A stretch of 64,000 nucleotides of DNA from Udeniomyces pyricola (Eukaryota; Basidiomycota; Tremellomycetes; Cystofilobasidiales; Mrakiaceae), in NCBI GenBank assembly GCA_039545295.1, contig BCIK01000013.1, forward strand, positions 186,001 through 250,000, read 5' to 3'. The translations under genes and the position numbers were made by a program. Numbering within the stretch: the stretch's first letter is position 1; each line of letters begins with the position of its first letter. The notes under the pieces were generated by a model. It made no database searches. It was not told the origin of the DNA and saw nothing but the letters and a program-made list of their open reading frames with translations. Shown here piece by piece: positions 38,299-51,765 of this stretch.

Positions 38299-41200
38299 AT
38301 GTCCGAGTCACCAGGCTACTCCAACAAGCGCGCCCACGACTCTGACGACGACGGCAACTACGACGGCTCCGCAACCGGCTCGATTAGTGGGTCCTCCAAA
38401 AAGGCAGCCAAGCTCGTCGACAACTCCAAGCCGCTCAACCGGACCTCGAGAGCTTGCGTCAGTAGTTTCACATATTTACGTCGGTCTCGAGTCTGCTCAG
38501 ATCGTCTGACTATCGACTGGTGCTGATGATGCTTGTTTGATCGTCGGTCGTTGGGGTCGCCCCGCTCCTCATCCAGAACGCATGCAGGAAACAAAAGGTA
38601 AGCTAGCTCACACACCAGCCTGCCTCGGCCTGGTCACCTTTTCTCTCTGGCTTGCTGGCCTTGCTCGTACCATGTCGTTGCTGTCAGCTCAGAAAGGCCT
38701 CGCTACCAGCTTGAACGTTACTCGTACTGACCAAAGTGCCTCAAATGTCATTTTCCCTTGCAGATGCGGTGTGTCGGCGCCGAGGATCCCCCTTGCAAGC
38801 GTTGTCGGAACAGCGGACTATCGTGCCTGTTCGAGAAGCCCGTTCGAGAAGGGGCTCAGGTGGGCGAGGAGTACGTGCCTCTTCCCTCTTTCTTTCCCCG
38901 CTCGGTCCTCTTTGGATGCTCTCTATGCGTGTTCAATTGTTCTGTACCACATCGTATCCTGTCCTTGGATCCCAAACCCTGATGGAGAACCCTTCAGCTC
39001 CGTCACTGACGCGTCACACGTCCACGTCGACGTCTCCACTCTTTTTCCCTCCTGCTCTTTCCCCAACCATCCTGTCTCTTGCTCTCTCTCACTTTCCCCC
39101 TTTCTTCGCTCTCGCTGTCACTGCCTGCCTCTGCTCACCTATCCGCCGTGCTGCCACAAAAGACGGATCAAGAACCTCGAGTCCACAGTCTCCTCCATAC
39201 AATCGACCCTCGTGGAGCTCGTCTCGGCTATCAAAAGCGGCGGAATCGCCCCGGCCCCCGCCGCCCCGGCCTCGATTTCATCGAATCCGCCTTCTGCTGC
39301 TCCATCCCCACCGCCTCAGCGGCCTTACAACCCTTATCAACCTGCCTTTGCCTACCCCGATGGTACGACGTTTGACCCTCAGCAGCCACCATCGCTCAAC
39401 CGAACGTCGAGCTTTCCCACCAAGAGCAACTTCAACCCGTACAACCCGCTTGACTCTCATCAAATTGGCGGCGGGCCGGGTCCGTCGTATGTCGACCGCT
39501 TTGCCGCCGAGAGCGGACTCGATGGTGTTTATCAACGAGGTGCGTTCAGTAAGGGACATGATACAAATTATAATAGGGAAATGAGCGGCCGTTGACTTGT
39601 CGGCTCCTGGCAAAAACCGCAGCATGCTTGCTGACTCGCGTCTTTGCCTGCTGATTCTATAATGCTTGTTGTCGTCCTTTGGCTGCTCGTCTTAAACTCT
39701 CTGTCCCTATCAACTGACTTCTTGCTCATGTCTTAGGCAATTCAAACTATGGCCTTCAGCCTTCAGGCTCAAGTCCAAGCAACAGCTCAAGCGGAGCCTC
39801 GACGCATTCGTCACGTCATCCAGGCTCTCACTTGAGCGGACCTCCCATCACAAACCCATACTCACCACCCAAACACCCGCTACCTCATCACGCCTCCCAT
39901 CACTCCACTAACGCGTACCTCAACTCCATCCAAGGTCTAAATCCACCCTCGTCTCACCTGGCCGATTCAATCTCTCATTCCCTTCACAAACACCTCCACC
40001 ACCACCCTCCGCAGCAAACCTCCCAACTGACACTGGCTCCCATCTCGTCTGCCCGCAACACACCCGCCAACTCGGACGCTGGCTCGGATCTGGAAGACGA
40101 GCAGCTCCCGATGGAATCGGATCTTGCGAGCGCAGCGCCGCTCAACGCGATGGGCCGACTTGCCGATGCAGCCACGAGTGGGCTGTTACTCCTCGCGGGA
40201 GAGGGAGAGCGGGCCATGAAAAAGGCGAGGTTCGCTATCTTAGACCCGCATGGAAAGGGAAAAGGGAGGGAAGGTCGTCTCAAGGGTCGTGGCGAAGGGC
40301 TTGATGGCAAAGGGGTTAACGATGGCGGAGTCCTAAATAGTGGCGGTGTCGGTGGTGTCAACAAACGAGATCCATTTCTAGAGGGTCCGGGAATGGGTGG
40401 GGGTGAAGGTGGACCTCCGATTGACAGCGATGGGCGGATTCTCGATGCGATAGAAGCCGGGGTGTTGACTGAGGAGGAAGCCCGAGAGCTCGTCAAGATG
40501 TGAGTTCAGGACGTCGATCCCTTATGGAGCTGCTCGACTCGCGAGAACCAACTTTTCCGGTGTGATATTGACCACGTCTTGTCAACTTGTTGGATGCATT
40601 CGCTTAGCTACTGGAGCGGAGCGTCCAATTTTCTTCCTGTGTACGACAAAAAAACAGACGATTTTGAAAAGTCAGTATGCTTTCTGTGTCTCGACTGCCT
40701 TGGTTCTCGATTCAATTGCTGAGGCTCATCCGTCGAATTTCCTTGTTGCTATCTTTCTCTGTTTCTTGTGCTGTCATGGTCAGACTTCGATGCAAATCCC
40801 CATATTCTCTCTCGGCCATGTGCTTCGTGGGTTGCCGGATCCGGGATGGCGGAGGTTCGTCAATCCGCTTGTTTAAGACGACCGATCTTGATGGAGAAGT
40901 TCACGCATTTCTTCAATCTCATCTGGTCAAATGACAGGCGTCAGAAGCACACTTCAACTCAAGCTCTGGATCCACGTCCGGATGATTTCTCAAGACTCCC
41001 TCTTCCGGCCTTCGACGAGCATGGAGGCTGTTCAAGCTACGAGTGAGTGTCTCGTTCTTTACTTCATAATGATGTTCTTGTTTATTTCCCTCATGACGCA
41101 TACTAAACATAATATGCTCGTTTCGCTTTACACCTTGTCAGTCACGTGCGCCGCATGGAACGATGCCGGTTGGCTCCTCGGTGGTCACGCCGTCCGTCTG

Positions 41201-44127
41201 GCCTTTGAAGTCGGTTGTCACTCGGCTTTCCTCAAGCTCGCCTTCACTGGTATGGGTGCCGACAAGACGCCTCAACAGCTCGAGGAGGACCGGCCATTGG
41301 TTGTCATGGCGAGGGTGTGGTATGCTCTTGTAAGCATTGACGATTCTCTCTGTGTTCGGATCTGTGTCTTTTCTCTCGCTGCATATCCTCGCTTGCTTCC
41401 ACGTTTCTGATCATGTCTTGATTTACAAAACAGTACATTGTCGAGCATCAGATGAGCTATGGCAACGGTCGACCACCTATCGTTCGCGAAGACGAGACAA
41501 TCCTACGCTGCCGAGAGTTCCTCAGTCACCCTCTCGCAATCGACACTGATTGGAGACTTGTCTCGACCGTCGAGATGATGGCCATCCGATGTATGTTCCG
41601 TTGATTTCTCTATCACGGTCATATCGGGTCTTCACTCCAAACCCCCTTTCGTTTCCCTCCATCAGCTGATTGATCGCCTTTCTGGCTTTTCTTCTTGGGG
41701 GCTTTCTTTTCTTTAGCACCAATTCACCTTGAGCTCAACAGCCTTTCTCAGCTCAACGCACCCGTTCCGGAAGAGACTCTGGCTCGTATCCAAAAGGCCA
41801 ACCTCGATTTCTCAAAGTGGTACGACGAGTGGGATGCTGTCTTGTGTAAGTATCTTCTTCCTATCATTCCAACTTTCAATCAATGGTCGGCTGTGAGCAC
41901 ACCCGATATGAAGGTTGAAGATTGTCTTGAGACTGACTCGTCGTTGGTCCTGTCTGGACCGATTTGTTTCTTCCTTAGCCAACAAGTTTGGACCCGAGGA
42001 AGGGGGTTTTTTCCGAGAATCACTCCGGTGAGTTCGCCGCGTTGATCCCTCGTTACCTGCCTGCTGATGTGATACACGATTCACGTGACTAATTGGCCCT
42101 CTGGCTTGCTGTTGCCGTTGTTCCGCAATGCCAGAATCCGTATGTTCCACCTTTCTTTGCTCGTTCTGTGGTCCTGCCCTGACTATTCCCGCTCACTCCA
42201 AGTGTCCACTTACCTATTTTCTCCAGAACGTGCCTACGCGGAGCTATTCCATCACGTCGCTGCCCTCCGAAACGTTCATGGGCCCTCCGACGTCACCAAG
42301 ATGACGCCCATCCAGCGCGAGCTTGCAATTCGGGCGCTCCAGAACGCCCAGGAATGTATCGACATTTGTCTGAGGGGCTCCAATTATCGAAGGAGCTTGC
42401 AATATGCTGTGCAGTATACCCGTGAGTCATGCTTGTCCTTATTTTGACAGGCGGGTAGATTGGTATTGATGCGATGATCGATATCTGTGTTTTCATCCAG
42501 ACGTCTGTGCGGCTTTCGCGGCCAGTCTGCTTGTCCGACTCGCTCGGATTTTCCCTACTGCTCTTGACCTTCGCCAGACAGGTCGTGACGTCACGGCTCT
42601 GGCCAAAATTCTTGCTCAAGGTGCGTCCGTTCATCCTCGGATTGTCAGAAAACCGCCCAGCTTTCGAATCGGGTTCTTTCTCGTCCTGCCTTTCTTCTGT
42701 TTCTGACGTCGGTTCTGACACGTATATTATTGTGTCTTGCAGTTCCTGCTGGTCGATATGCCCGTTCGCTCCAGGTGACTCTCCGCTTAGCTCGTCGTAA
42801 AAAGGCGCTTCCTCCTCCTTCAGTTCCGACTTCCCCTCAACGCCACCCCCTCTCCGGTCTCAACCCAGCGGCGGGTGGAGGTCAACCGACGCAAACCCAA
42901 CTCAATACGCACCTCAATGCAGTCTTTTCTCCCTCGGCTTACATCAATGGCTCTGGGATGGGCGGCACGGGATACACGCCTGCGGAATCGGCGGCCCCTT
43001 CGCCAGCTTCGAGTGGGCCGAATCACCGAGGGGAAGATAGCATGACCGACGGAGGACCAGGGTCGACGGCAGGAACTGCTGGAGGTGGTCCAGGTGGAGG
43101 CAGTGGCACCGTCAGTGGCGGTGGAACGGGAAGCATGACGCCGAGCGTTCAGAGTGGGGCAGAGGAGAGTCCTCAAGCGGATTTCTCGGTCGACGATTGG
43201 GGTTTCTCGACCGAGTTGATGGAGACCCTCGGGTTGAACGCCGAGAATGGACAGGCCCCATTGTGAGTTCATTTTTCCTTGGCCCTTTTATCTTCTCTTC
43301 TTTCCATAGGTTGGGATAGACGAAACATGTCTTCATTGGGATGTGTCAAGAGAGACTGAACCTCCCCCCCCCCCCTTTTTGAATTGTACTCCCCTTCATT
43401 TTCCGCTTTCTTGTTCTCTTTGATGGCTTGTTCTCTCCCCTCTCCAAACAGATGGCTTCATCGTTCCGATATTGGATCCTCCCAACTTCCCTCTGCAGGC
43501 ATGGAGTCCTTCTTCCTTCGTACGTATTTCATCTCTCCCTTCTTTTCCTTCCCCTTTCTTTCTCTCCCTCTCCTTTTGTTGTCGCTTTCTCTCTCTTTTG
43601 GTTCTTTGAAATGTCTCGTATACCTCTATGAGATTTTTTTTCCTCTTTTCTTTTTTTCCTTTTCACTCATCCCCTTTCTCTCTCTCTTCCTTTTCGTTTT
43701 TCTCTGTTACTTCAATCCAGCCTCGACGCTTGATTATCGACTCCGAGACGACGCCGATCTCGCCTCGATCCTCGGTCTCGATGCGACTGAGACGTTTGGA
43801 GGACCCCCTCTAGGCGGCAACAATAGCAACAACAGTAACAGCAGCAGCAGTATCAATCTCTCTGGCGGTGGACGAGGCAGCGGTGGTCATGGTGGAACCG
43901 GTCCTCTTCGCGGTAGTACGAATGGGAATGGGAATGGTTCGCACCATGTCGGCAGCAGCGGCGGCGGCGGCGGTGGAGGTCATGATGGTTTGATGACTGC
44001 TCACCACCCCGGCGGGTCTTCGAGATCGGGGGGTATGGGATCGATAGGAGCCGCATCGGGCGGAGGCACAAACGGAGATGGTGGTGGTGGTGGTGACGGC
44101 GGAGGAGGAGAAAGTACGGGATGGTAA
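38299..44127 (+). CDS. Zn(II)2Cys6 transcription factor with fungal-specific regulatory domain
   Basis: Eighteen exons give about 1,167 residues: 38299-38457, 38577-38597, 38764-38870, 39163-39539, 39737-40499, 40608-40670, 40784-40854, 40938-41042, 41142-41329, 41434-41590, 41717-41845, 41979-42027, 42135-42139, 42227-42421, 42501-42620, 42743-43262, 43452-43519, 43721-44127. The zinc cluster spans three exons: RTSRAC, then the 21-nt exon NACRKQK, then MRCVGAEDPPCKRCRNSGLS with its last Cys. A linker ERIKNLESTVSSIQSTLVEL is the usual dimerising coiled coil. The regulatory domain shows SGASNFLPVYDKK, RIRDGGG, AGWLLGGHAVRLAFEVG, EHQMSYGNGRPPI and AYAELFHHVAALRNVHG. The C-terminus is Gly/Ser/Asn-rich with acidic islands (DDWGFSTELMETLGL, DDADLASILGLD), likely activation regions. 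Exon 13 is only 5 nt. Target genes are unknown. Confidence 0.9.
42135..42139 (+). other. 5-nt microexon of the zinc-cluster regulator
   Basis: AATCC is bounded by a CAG acceptor and a GTATGT donor. Inserting it is the only way I found to join 41979-42027 to 42227-42421 in phase, and it yields ESLRIQRAYAELF, a motif typical of this family just before the AELF helix. Without it the frame is lost. Confidence 0.7.
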
Positions 44128-44852
44128 GGCGTAACGATCTGGGACGTAGAATCTATATCTAAAGAATACAAAGATCTTTTTTTTCTTTCTGCTTTCGTTG
44201 GAGGTTTGGGAGGTTCATAGTTGGGATGTGTACAATAGGGAAACGCAAAGATACTGAGAACGGAGAGCGAGAGAGAGGTGAAAGGGGGTAAAAAAATGAG
44301 GTAAAGGGGAATATAGAAGTAGAAAGGAGAGGATAATAATCACATCATGACGGGGATTGAGAAACGTTTAAAAAAAAAAAAAAAAAAAAAAAGGACGAAA
44401 CACGAGCAACTAACTATATATATATGTGGTTTAAGTAGGGAGTCGTCAAGTTGGGATCGGGTCGAGGACGATTCGAGAGCAAAGTGTTGGATCAACGTTG
44501 ACGAGCTGGGATATATGCATATACAGGAGTCCTGCGTATAGTACAAGAGTCTCGGCTTGAGTCGGGTTGAGTTGGTTATACACAGGAGAGAGACCTGTGT
44601 GCGGACGGATGGATTGGACGTGTCAAGAAGAAGCAAGATCAAACGAGAGAAAGAGAGGAGAAGAAAACGAAAAGCAATCAGAAGCGCATGCAACAAAAAA
44701 AAAGACGATCTCAAAAAAAAAAGGGATGAAAAGAGAAGTATCGAGAAAGGAGGACGGGAAGGAGGAAAGCTGAGACAATTGGAAGCCATTCGAAAACTCT
44801 CGGATTTTTCCATGGGGAGGAGGAGGGGGGGAGGGGGGGGGGGATTTCTCTC
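44128..44852. other. Convergent spacer, purine-rich, with A22 run
   Basis: This is 725 bp between the stop codons of the second regulator and the FAB1-like kinase. The plus strand is strongly purine-rich and carries a run of about 22 A (44370-44391) and G tracts next to the kinase stop. It probably contains both 3' untranslated regions; no gene was seen. Confidence 0.5.
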
Positions 44853-47800
44853 TCAGAAGATGCGTAGGATAGTAGGATTGTTCCACCCGCCAGTTGTCAA
44901 CTTTGACGTCGTCGACCGACCACCTGCAGCGCTCGCCGCCGCCGGCGACGATGGTGGCGGTGGGAGTTGAAACGAAAACGCATCGGGACACGCCACAAAA
45001 TACGAATCCATCGCTTTCTTGAACCTGGCCGCGTAGACGTCCGGTCGCTTGACGGTCGCGTTCTCGCCCTGGGAAAAGTTCTTGGCCGTCGATTCGATTG
45101 CTTTCGAAAAGTCAAAGCTACCGATGGCGTCGAGAATGCCGACGGTGAGTTCTTTGCGGTCGTCGTCGACGCCGACGAGGAGGCTGTAGTCGGTCGTGTT
45201 GTTATCGGCCTGTCGTTTGAGAAAAAGGGGAAAAGATCGGTTTGAATAGAAGGCATAAAAGGGGGCAGCAAAATTATCAGCTGTTCGTTCCGTTTGGACG
45301 CAAACCCAACCTAATTTTAACTCCCCCTCTACTCCCATCCTTCCGTGCCTTCATCCGATCCAACTCCGACCCTCAACAAAACCTCACCAAGAATTTGAGA
45401 TCTGACGCGAGCGTTCGATCGAGTGACGCCTTGGAGAACGGTCGCACGAGCAGCAACGCTTTCTGTTGACCTTCCAACCAATCGCGATCGTCGTATCGGA
45501 CCTTGATCCCCTTCAGGTCAAACTTTCGAGAAGGGTTGCTGTAAGAATCACAACACGCACAGAGAGTCGTTATAAGCACGAAAACAAAAGAGCATCAAGG
45601 AGAGACGAGAGGGAAGGGAAGAGGATGAATCAGCGACAAGACGGTTATGATGATCACGATCCATTCGCGAAGCAAAAAGGACATCTCGTTGCTTCTTCGT
45701 TCGCTTGTTTCTTTTACGAACCGGCCATAAAAGATGTTTTCCATCACGAGGAAGTCCTTCTTCATGGTCACGACGCCACTAGGATTGACAACTGTAACAA
45801 ATCGAGAGAAAGAAGAAGGTATCAGTTCAACAGTCCTTACCCGAGTCTTTTGAAATTGATCGAAATGTCCATCCTGTAGAAGAAGAAGAGAACGAATGAG
45901 AGAAAGGAAATCATCATACTCTTGAGAGAGAAGAAGCTAGACAAACATACGTTCAGGCAAAATATAAAAGTCAGAATCAGCGACGCGAGCGGTCATCAAC
46001 TGAGGAAGAGAGAAGAGAAGAGGAGAGACAGAAACCCCGCTCGCAAAGGTAAACAACGAAGGCAGGATACGTACCCAATGATCTTGGCAAGAGATGAATG
46101 CAAGCCGGCAGGTGAATCAAGATACGGTAGGTAATTGGGTGTGATGTCCAGGAGTGATTTCTGTCGAGACCAAAACAGTCACAATCAAAAACGACAACAC
46201 GAACAATTCCAATTCACCAAAGCAAAGTGTTTTGCGTTTCGTTAGGGAACTGGCTGATTCAATCAATCTACAGCCTCTTTGATCAGAATCGGACAGGGAG
46301 GAAACGTACCAAATCGCTTCCTCCAAGCATCTTGCTTACTGCCTCTTTGATAACAAACCGATCGTCCGACGTCTTGAAGAATCCGGCGTTGCTCTTTCCA
46401 CCTTCAGCGTCCCACCCAGCGCTCCGACTCAAGCTCTCCAGCAAGACGCCTTCGATCCCAAGTTTCTTTCTCAACAGCTCAAACGCCCCCGCATGAAACA
46501 CTTTACACCCAATCTTGGTTTGACCGAGCTCATAATTTGCGTTCTGATGGAGGCCTCCCTCGACGAGAGACGAAATGCTCGTCGTCTCGACTTGAAGGAG
46601 CGGATGCTGCTGCGACCGAGCTTTCTGTTTGATGGTCGACTTGCGAGAGTCGCCAGAGTTGTTGGGAGTCATGGAAAAGGAAGAAGGTGGAGCTGAAGGA
46701 GTAGATTCGTCAATCTCGGAAAGGAAGAATGAGGTAGGTCGGATAGACCGGATCGCAGAAAGTGAGGTGGCGACGCCCGAGGTGAAGAGGGATGAGAGCC
46801 CTGCGACTTGAGGGGAGGATGACACAGATGGAGAGGATGATGACGACATAGAAGGTGAAGGAGAGAGAGATGTGGATGTACTGCGTCGAGGGGTACAAGG
46901 AGGTTGGGGAGAGGGCGTGGAGTCTGAAGCAACGTCGCTGATAGACGACGTAGATGACAGCGAAGGAAGACCTTCATAGGCTGGTAGGAAGGAAGCAGAA
47001 ACCGGGACGTCTTCAGTCGACGGTGTTGAAGGAGACGTGGCAAAAGCGGTAGTGTCGACAGAAGGTGCATTGAGCATCGTTGTCGCCGAGAGGGGTACCG
47101 TCGGAGCCGAGGGTGATCTGTGGACGAGCTTGGCGGGTGTCGACGGGGGGTCAAAGTCCGGCATCGGCAATCGACCTTGATGACCCTTCTGGTGCAACTC
47201 GAGCGCCTGAAGCAGTCGTTCCTTGGGGTTTTCAATCTTGACATCGCCAGCTGCGGGAGCTAGGGTCGCTTGAACGCTAGCCGAGACGCTCGAGCGCGAA
47301 ATGGAGCCTGCACTGGAGACGGTCGGCTTGGGCGTTGAGACAAAAGGCAACCTGAGGCTCCCATGGCCAGCGGTAAGGGTTGAGAACCGCGAGGCGGCCT
47401 TGCGATCGACCGTCAAGGTGAAGGACTCGTGCATAGGTGTGGGGGTCGTTGGATTCAGCCCAGGCGAAGGTACGGGCGTGGATGCCGAGGATGAGGAGAT
47501 ACGCGCGAGCGTATGGGCATAAACGCTAGATGGGCTCGATTCGGCTATCACGATGGAACTCCCTTGAAGGACGTGCAACAGACCGTCGTGAAGGTATTCT
47601 GGAGGGCATGTCGACAAGGCCGAGACAGACAAACCCTGGAGCTTGGCCCGGTGGGTCTCGAGAAGCTTCTCCAGTTGCCGGGAGAGATCTCGGAACGAGG
47701 TGATGAGCTCTCGTCGAACTGCGTTCAAAGAGCATGCTGGAGTTTTGAGGAGGAGCTCCAAGGATCTGTCGCGTCGCAGTTTGATGTCTTGATCAATTTG

Positions 47801-50800
47801 CTCAAGTTCGGCCAAGGCTGATGACGATGACGGTGGGAGGTCAGAGCTGATAGTAGGAGGAGGGTCGATGTCGACGTCCTTGGGTGGTGTCGGAAGCAAC
47901 AGTGGGACCTGCGACAAATTGTGAGACCAAGGCTTCGTCATTCAGCATGTTCTCCAGGACGACACCATGTCAAGGATGACGCGCACGAAGGACCGCAAGA
48001 CTGACCATTTCGTCCACAACCGCCTGTAAGCTCTCAAACGCCATTGCTACCTCCTCCTCCACCGCCTTGCACGCCTTCTCTTCCCTCTGAATCTTGTCTT
48101 CAGCCTTTGCGGCGCCCTCCGGCTCATCTCGAGTCGGCCCAATGTTGATGCCCCAAACTTCGAACGAATCCTGCGAGAACGTCGCCTGGACGCCATGGCA
48201 GACAAAATGTCGAAGGACTGGACTGGGCGACCGAGTAACAGAGGAAGACTTGAGGGAAGCGGCAAGGGTATGCGAGCAGAGATTGGAAGGATAGAATGTG
48301 CGTGCGTAAAAAAGGAGCTCCAGGAATTTGGCCAGAGGAAGGTACCTAGACCGAGAAGAAAGAGCATCGTAAGTAGAGCAAAGTATGTAGATGACAGTAG
48401 TGTTGTGGACGACACACATCCATGAAACGAACGTACATAGCAGCTCGGCTCATCCAAACCGACTCTGTTTTTGCCTGGCATTCAGTGCATTCGAGCCACG
48501 TATCAATCCTCGGATCCACCTCAATCATACCATCCTGTTCCCTCTCAACCAGCACACCATCTCCGTCCTCTTCAGCTTCTCGCTCCTCGTCCCGGACTTT
48601 ACGCGTAAGTACCTGGATTCGGACGCCATCATGAAGCCAACTGGTCAGGTGCTCTCCAGCTAAGGGCCGACCGCACGCTTTGACGTCACATAGCTTGTCT
48701 GAGCAAGCGTCGTTGGCGAGAGATGCGAGAAACGACCCAAAGGAAGGAGAAGCCTCGTAAGGCGGCAGATCAATCGACGGCGAGGGCGTTGTTGTCAGAG
48801 CGCGTGGGCCGTACGCGTAGCAACGCAGTTCGAAAGGCGGGTGAGGCGCTGGTTGGGCAGGAGCACCCGAAGCGGCTGATCGGACCGAAGCAGCGTCCGA
48901 TCCCTCGACGCTAGAGCAAGGGTCTGGCGTCAGGGTGAGATGCAACGAGGCAGCGGGAGATGGTATCGGTGAAGCGTTCACACTAAGAGGCGGATTAAGC
49001 GTGGATGCAACGCTGCTGTGGTCCATCGGCAGGTTTTGCTGGAGGAAAGAGATCGATTCTGCCAACAGTTTCACAAGGATGAGAGCAAAGGTTTAGTCCT
49101 GTGTGAAAGGCGTCGCGTTCAGAAAGATGCAGAGCGCTGTGTGCAGTATAAACCCACGGTGACATAAGAATGCTTCAGGCTTTTGCAGACCCTCTGCAAA
49201 GTCCTTGACAGCTGCCTTGAGCTCCGGGCTGGCCTTCAGCCGGCAACCACTCTTAGTTCCGGCCGCTCTCGATCCGTTTTCAATCGCTGGAGAGAGAGAC
49301 AGTTAGAATGTGATTTATTGGGCGATCTATGGGACACAGGATACGGACTGAATTGGGTAATTGTCAATCGACCCACCTGCGTATACGCCGACAAAGCTGG
49401 GTAGCGGGAAGACGACGGCAGGACTGGTCGAAAGTCTGACCTCCTCGAGCTCCTGCTGTTTTCGGCTTTTAGTGACCCCTGTTGCCGGGTCTCTGACCGA
49501 AGTCTCGTCCGCGAATAGCTTGGGCGTGGCTATTCCGCTCGACGAACGAGTTTCCTTCCCCTCCAATCTATCTACGGTACTGGTCCAATCCACATCATCC
49601 TCATCTTGATCCTTTTCAGCGGCTATTGACACTTCAGACCCAGGCTCGTTCTCCGACAACCCAAATCCACCACCGGCGACGCCCTTGGCAAGCCGCTTCA
49701 TCCCCGCTCGCCATGGATTCCAGCGACTCATGCTGCCCTTATCCGTCAAGCGAGAAGGTGAAGAAGGATTGGCAGGTAAAGATTGATCCTCTTTTGACAC
49801 GCTCGGGCTAATGCTCGGTTTTGTGGTCGAAGTTGAGATTGGGGACGGAGGGGTCAGTTTTGGCTTTTGGGGAAGAATTGGTGGAGCGGGCGGGTCAAGC
49901 GGGATTCGTTGTGAGTCAAAGACGGCGACCTCGAGGATCTGAGAGTGGTAGGTATAGACCTGACAAAAAAGAAGAAAAGAACCGAATCAGCAGCTCGCCC
50001 GGGTGAAGCAAACGCAGACTGAGGTTTGGGAACGACGGCAACATACCGCTTCTGATAGAACCTGAGTCAACTGGAACACCGAATGGGGCGTGGCATCGAA
50101 CCCTCTAATGACAAACGTGCCTCCTATCAACCGATAGCGTCGCGAAGGAACAGAGACTACACGAACAAAACCACACATATATCAGCAACGCAGGACACAA
50201 GGGTCAAGCGATTCCAATATCATCAATCTGGCGACAAACGTACCGTCGAGTCCACTTGACAGGCATACCCATCGTCTCCAAATTGCATCCTCATCAGGAC
50301 CTGGCTGAGTGCTCTCTGATTCTTCTTTATCGTCATCTTTTGTGTCGACTCTGGAGTTTGGTACGGCCCAGCGAGCCGGAACCCATGTGATGTCCTTCTC
50401 GGTTACCCCCTCACCAAGATCCTCCAACCACAACGTCACAGCCAGAGCTGTCTTGAGCTTCAGCGATGCCGAATCTGGTGTGTCTTCGATGTTGGATGAA
50501 TTGGGTAGGTTTTTAGTGACAGACGGTGGTGTAGGAGGAAAGAGCGGAGGTCGGCTAGGTTTGGTCGGCGTTGAGTTTGAATTGAGCGAGGGTGATCTTG
50601 GCATCGAGGGCGTGTACGACACAAACGTCGGGATGCTTTCGACATATCTACTGATGGGATCGTTTTGTGCATCCTCATTTCGGATCTGATTGGAAGGGAG
50701 ACTGGTCACCGACGTCACAGACTCGAGCCCCTCCGAATGCCGATTGACAATGCTTGAGCATGCGGCAAGTTCGTCCGTCCACTCTCCGATGGGCATGTCG

Positions 50801-51072
50801 AGGATCCCTCTGCAGATGAGCTCGGTCCATTCGGAATCTAACCCTCGAAGATGAACGGCCTGCTTGATGAGAACTAGCAGGTGGTTCCGGTACGATTCAG
50901 GGTAGGGGTGGACAGAGTGTTGCCGGTCGGCTGCGGGAAGCGGGAGGTCGAAAGAGGAGGCGGTTGGAGCCAGGGAATTGAAGAGTTTTGGTTGGGGTGC
51001 CAGTGGGCTCGTGAGAGGGGGAGTTGAAGGAAGGGGTTTCTCTACTGAGCGAGGAGGTTCGGAAGTCGGCAT
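44853..51072 (-). CDS. FAB1: FAB1/PIKfyve-type phosphatidylinositol 3-phosphate 5-kinase, no FYVE seen
   Basis: It makes PI(3,5)P2 on vacuolar and endosomal membranes. Thirteen exons (51072-50244, 50156-50047, 49959-49377, 49286-49158, 49058-48437, 48345-48006, 47908-46310, 46160-46071, 45999-45951, 45873-45841, 45791-45722, 45538-45388, 45209-44853) join in phase to 1,653 residues. The N-terminal third is a diverged Cpn60/TCP-1-like region; the family Cys/His-rich segment is visible (SFGSFLASLANDACSDKLCD, WLECTECQAKTESVW, YLPLAKFLELLFYARTF). The kinase domain is C-terminal: SLSRSAGWDAEGGKSNAGFF, DDRFVIKE with the catalytic Lys, KKDFLVMENIFYGRNPSRKF, FDLKG, and TTDYSLLVGVDDDRKELTVG. Exons 9 and 10 encode an unusual stretch of about 28 residues. 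No FYVE finger precedes the chaperonin-like region, and the start at 51072 is not proven. Confidence 0.88.
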
Positions 51073-51765
51073 GGTTGAGATGGGGCAATGGCGAGTGGGA
51101 GCGTCAGGGGCGGGTTTGGAAAGAGGGGAACGTTGGCGGGAAAGGACGAAGCAGCGGAGAAGGGCAATGCTTCAAACCTGGGTTGCTGGTGTTCAGAGCC
51201 GGATCCAATGGGGATGAATGGGTTCGTGGTGGACCGATGATAATGTGAGTTGGGTTCAAGTTGAGGTTGGGGTGTCGGCTGAGGTCCAACGTCTGAGGAA
51301 GTCTGAGGGAAGCTGGCTGAGATGGCAGACACTTGTTGAATGCGGTCGACCAAGCTTCAAGCTGCAAGCTCCAAGGCCGAATTCGGGGCAGTTCGGGTCG
51401 AGTGAATGCTGACGATAACTTAATTGTAATGATGAGGCAAGCGAGCAGTCAGACCGTACGGTAATGGTGTGTTGGAGTGGGCAGACGAGTGAGATGGTTG
51501 GATGGCTGGCCGGAATACGGCGATGATTGAGAGCTGTATATGGTGGCACTGTCTGACCGATCATGATAGGGGCAACGTACAGCACCGCTCGATAGAAGAA
51601 CAGCACCAGTGGCATATATATATATATATTATATATATATATCATGTGGTGATACATTGGTATGTACTGTGATTGATATATGCATAACACTCATCACACA
51701 TCGCTTACGCACCGCCTCAGCTCATACGTCCCATGATGATATACATGTATGATATATACATGAGA
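51073..51765. other. FAB1 upstream region with AT microsatellite
   Basis: An open minus frame up to 51353 lies just upstream of the kinase start but cannot be joined to it (no donor), so it is probably leader. An AT-repeat lies at 51617-51645, and direct TGTAT/TATAC repeats continue to 51760, where the dioxygenase relic begins. Confidence 0.4.

Noticed and set aside
51042..51353. Open minus frame as an N-terminal extension of the FAB1-like kinase
   Set aside because: It is in a different frame from the kinase start and there is no GT donor between them.
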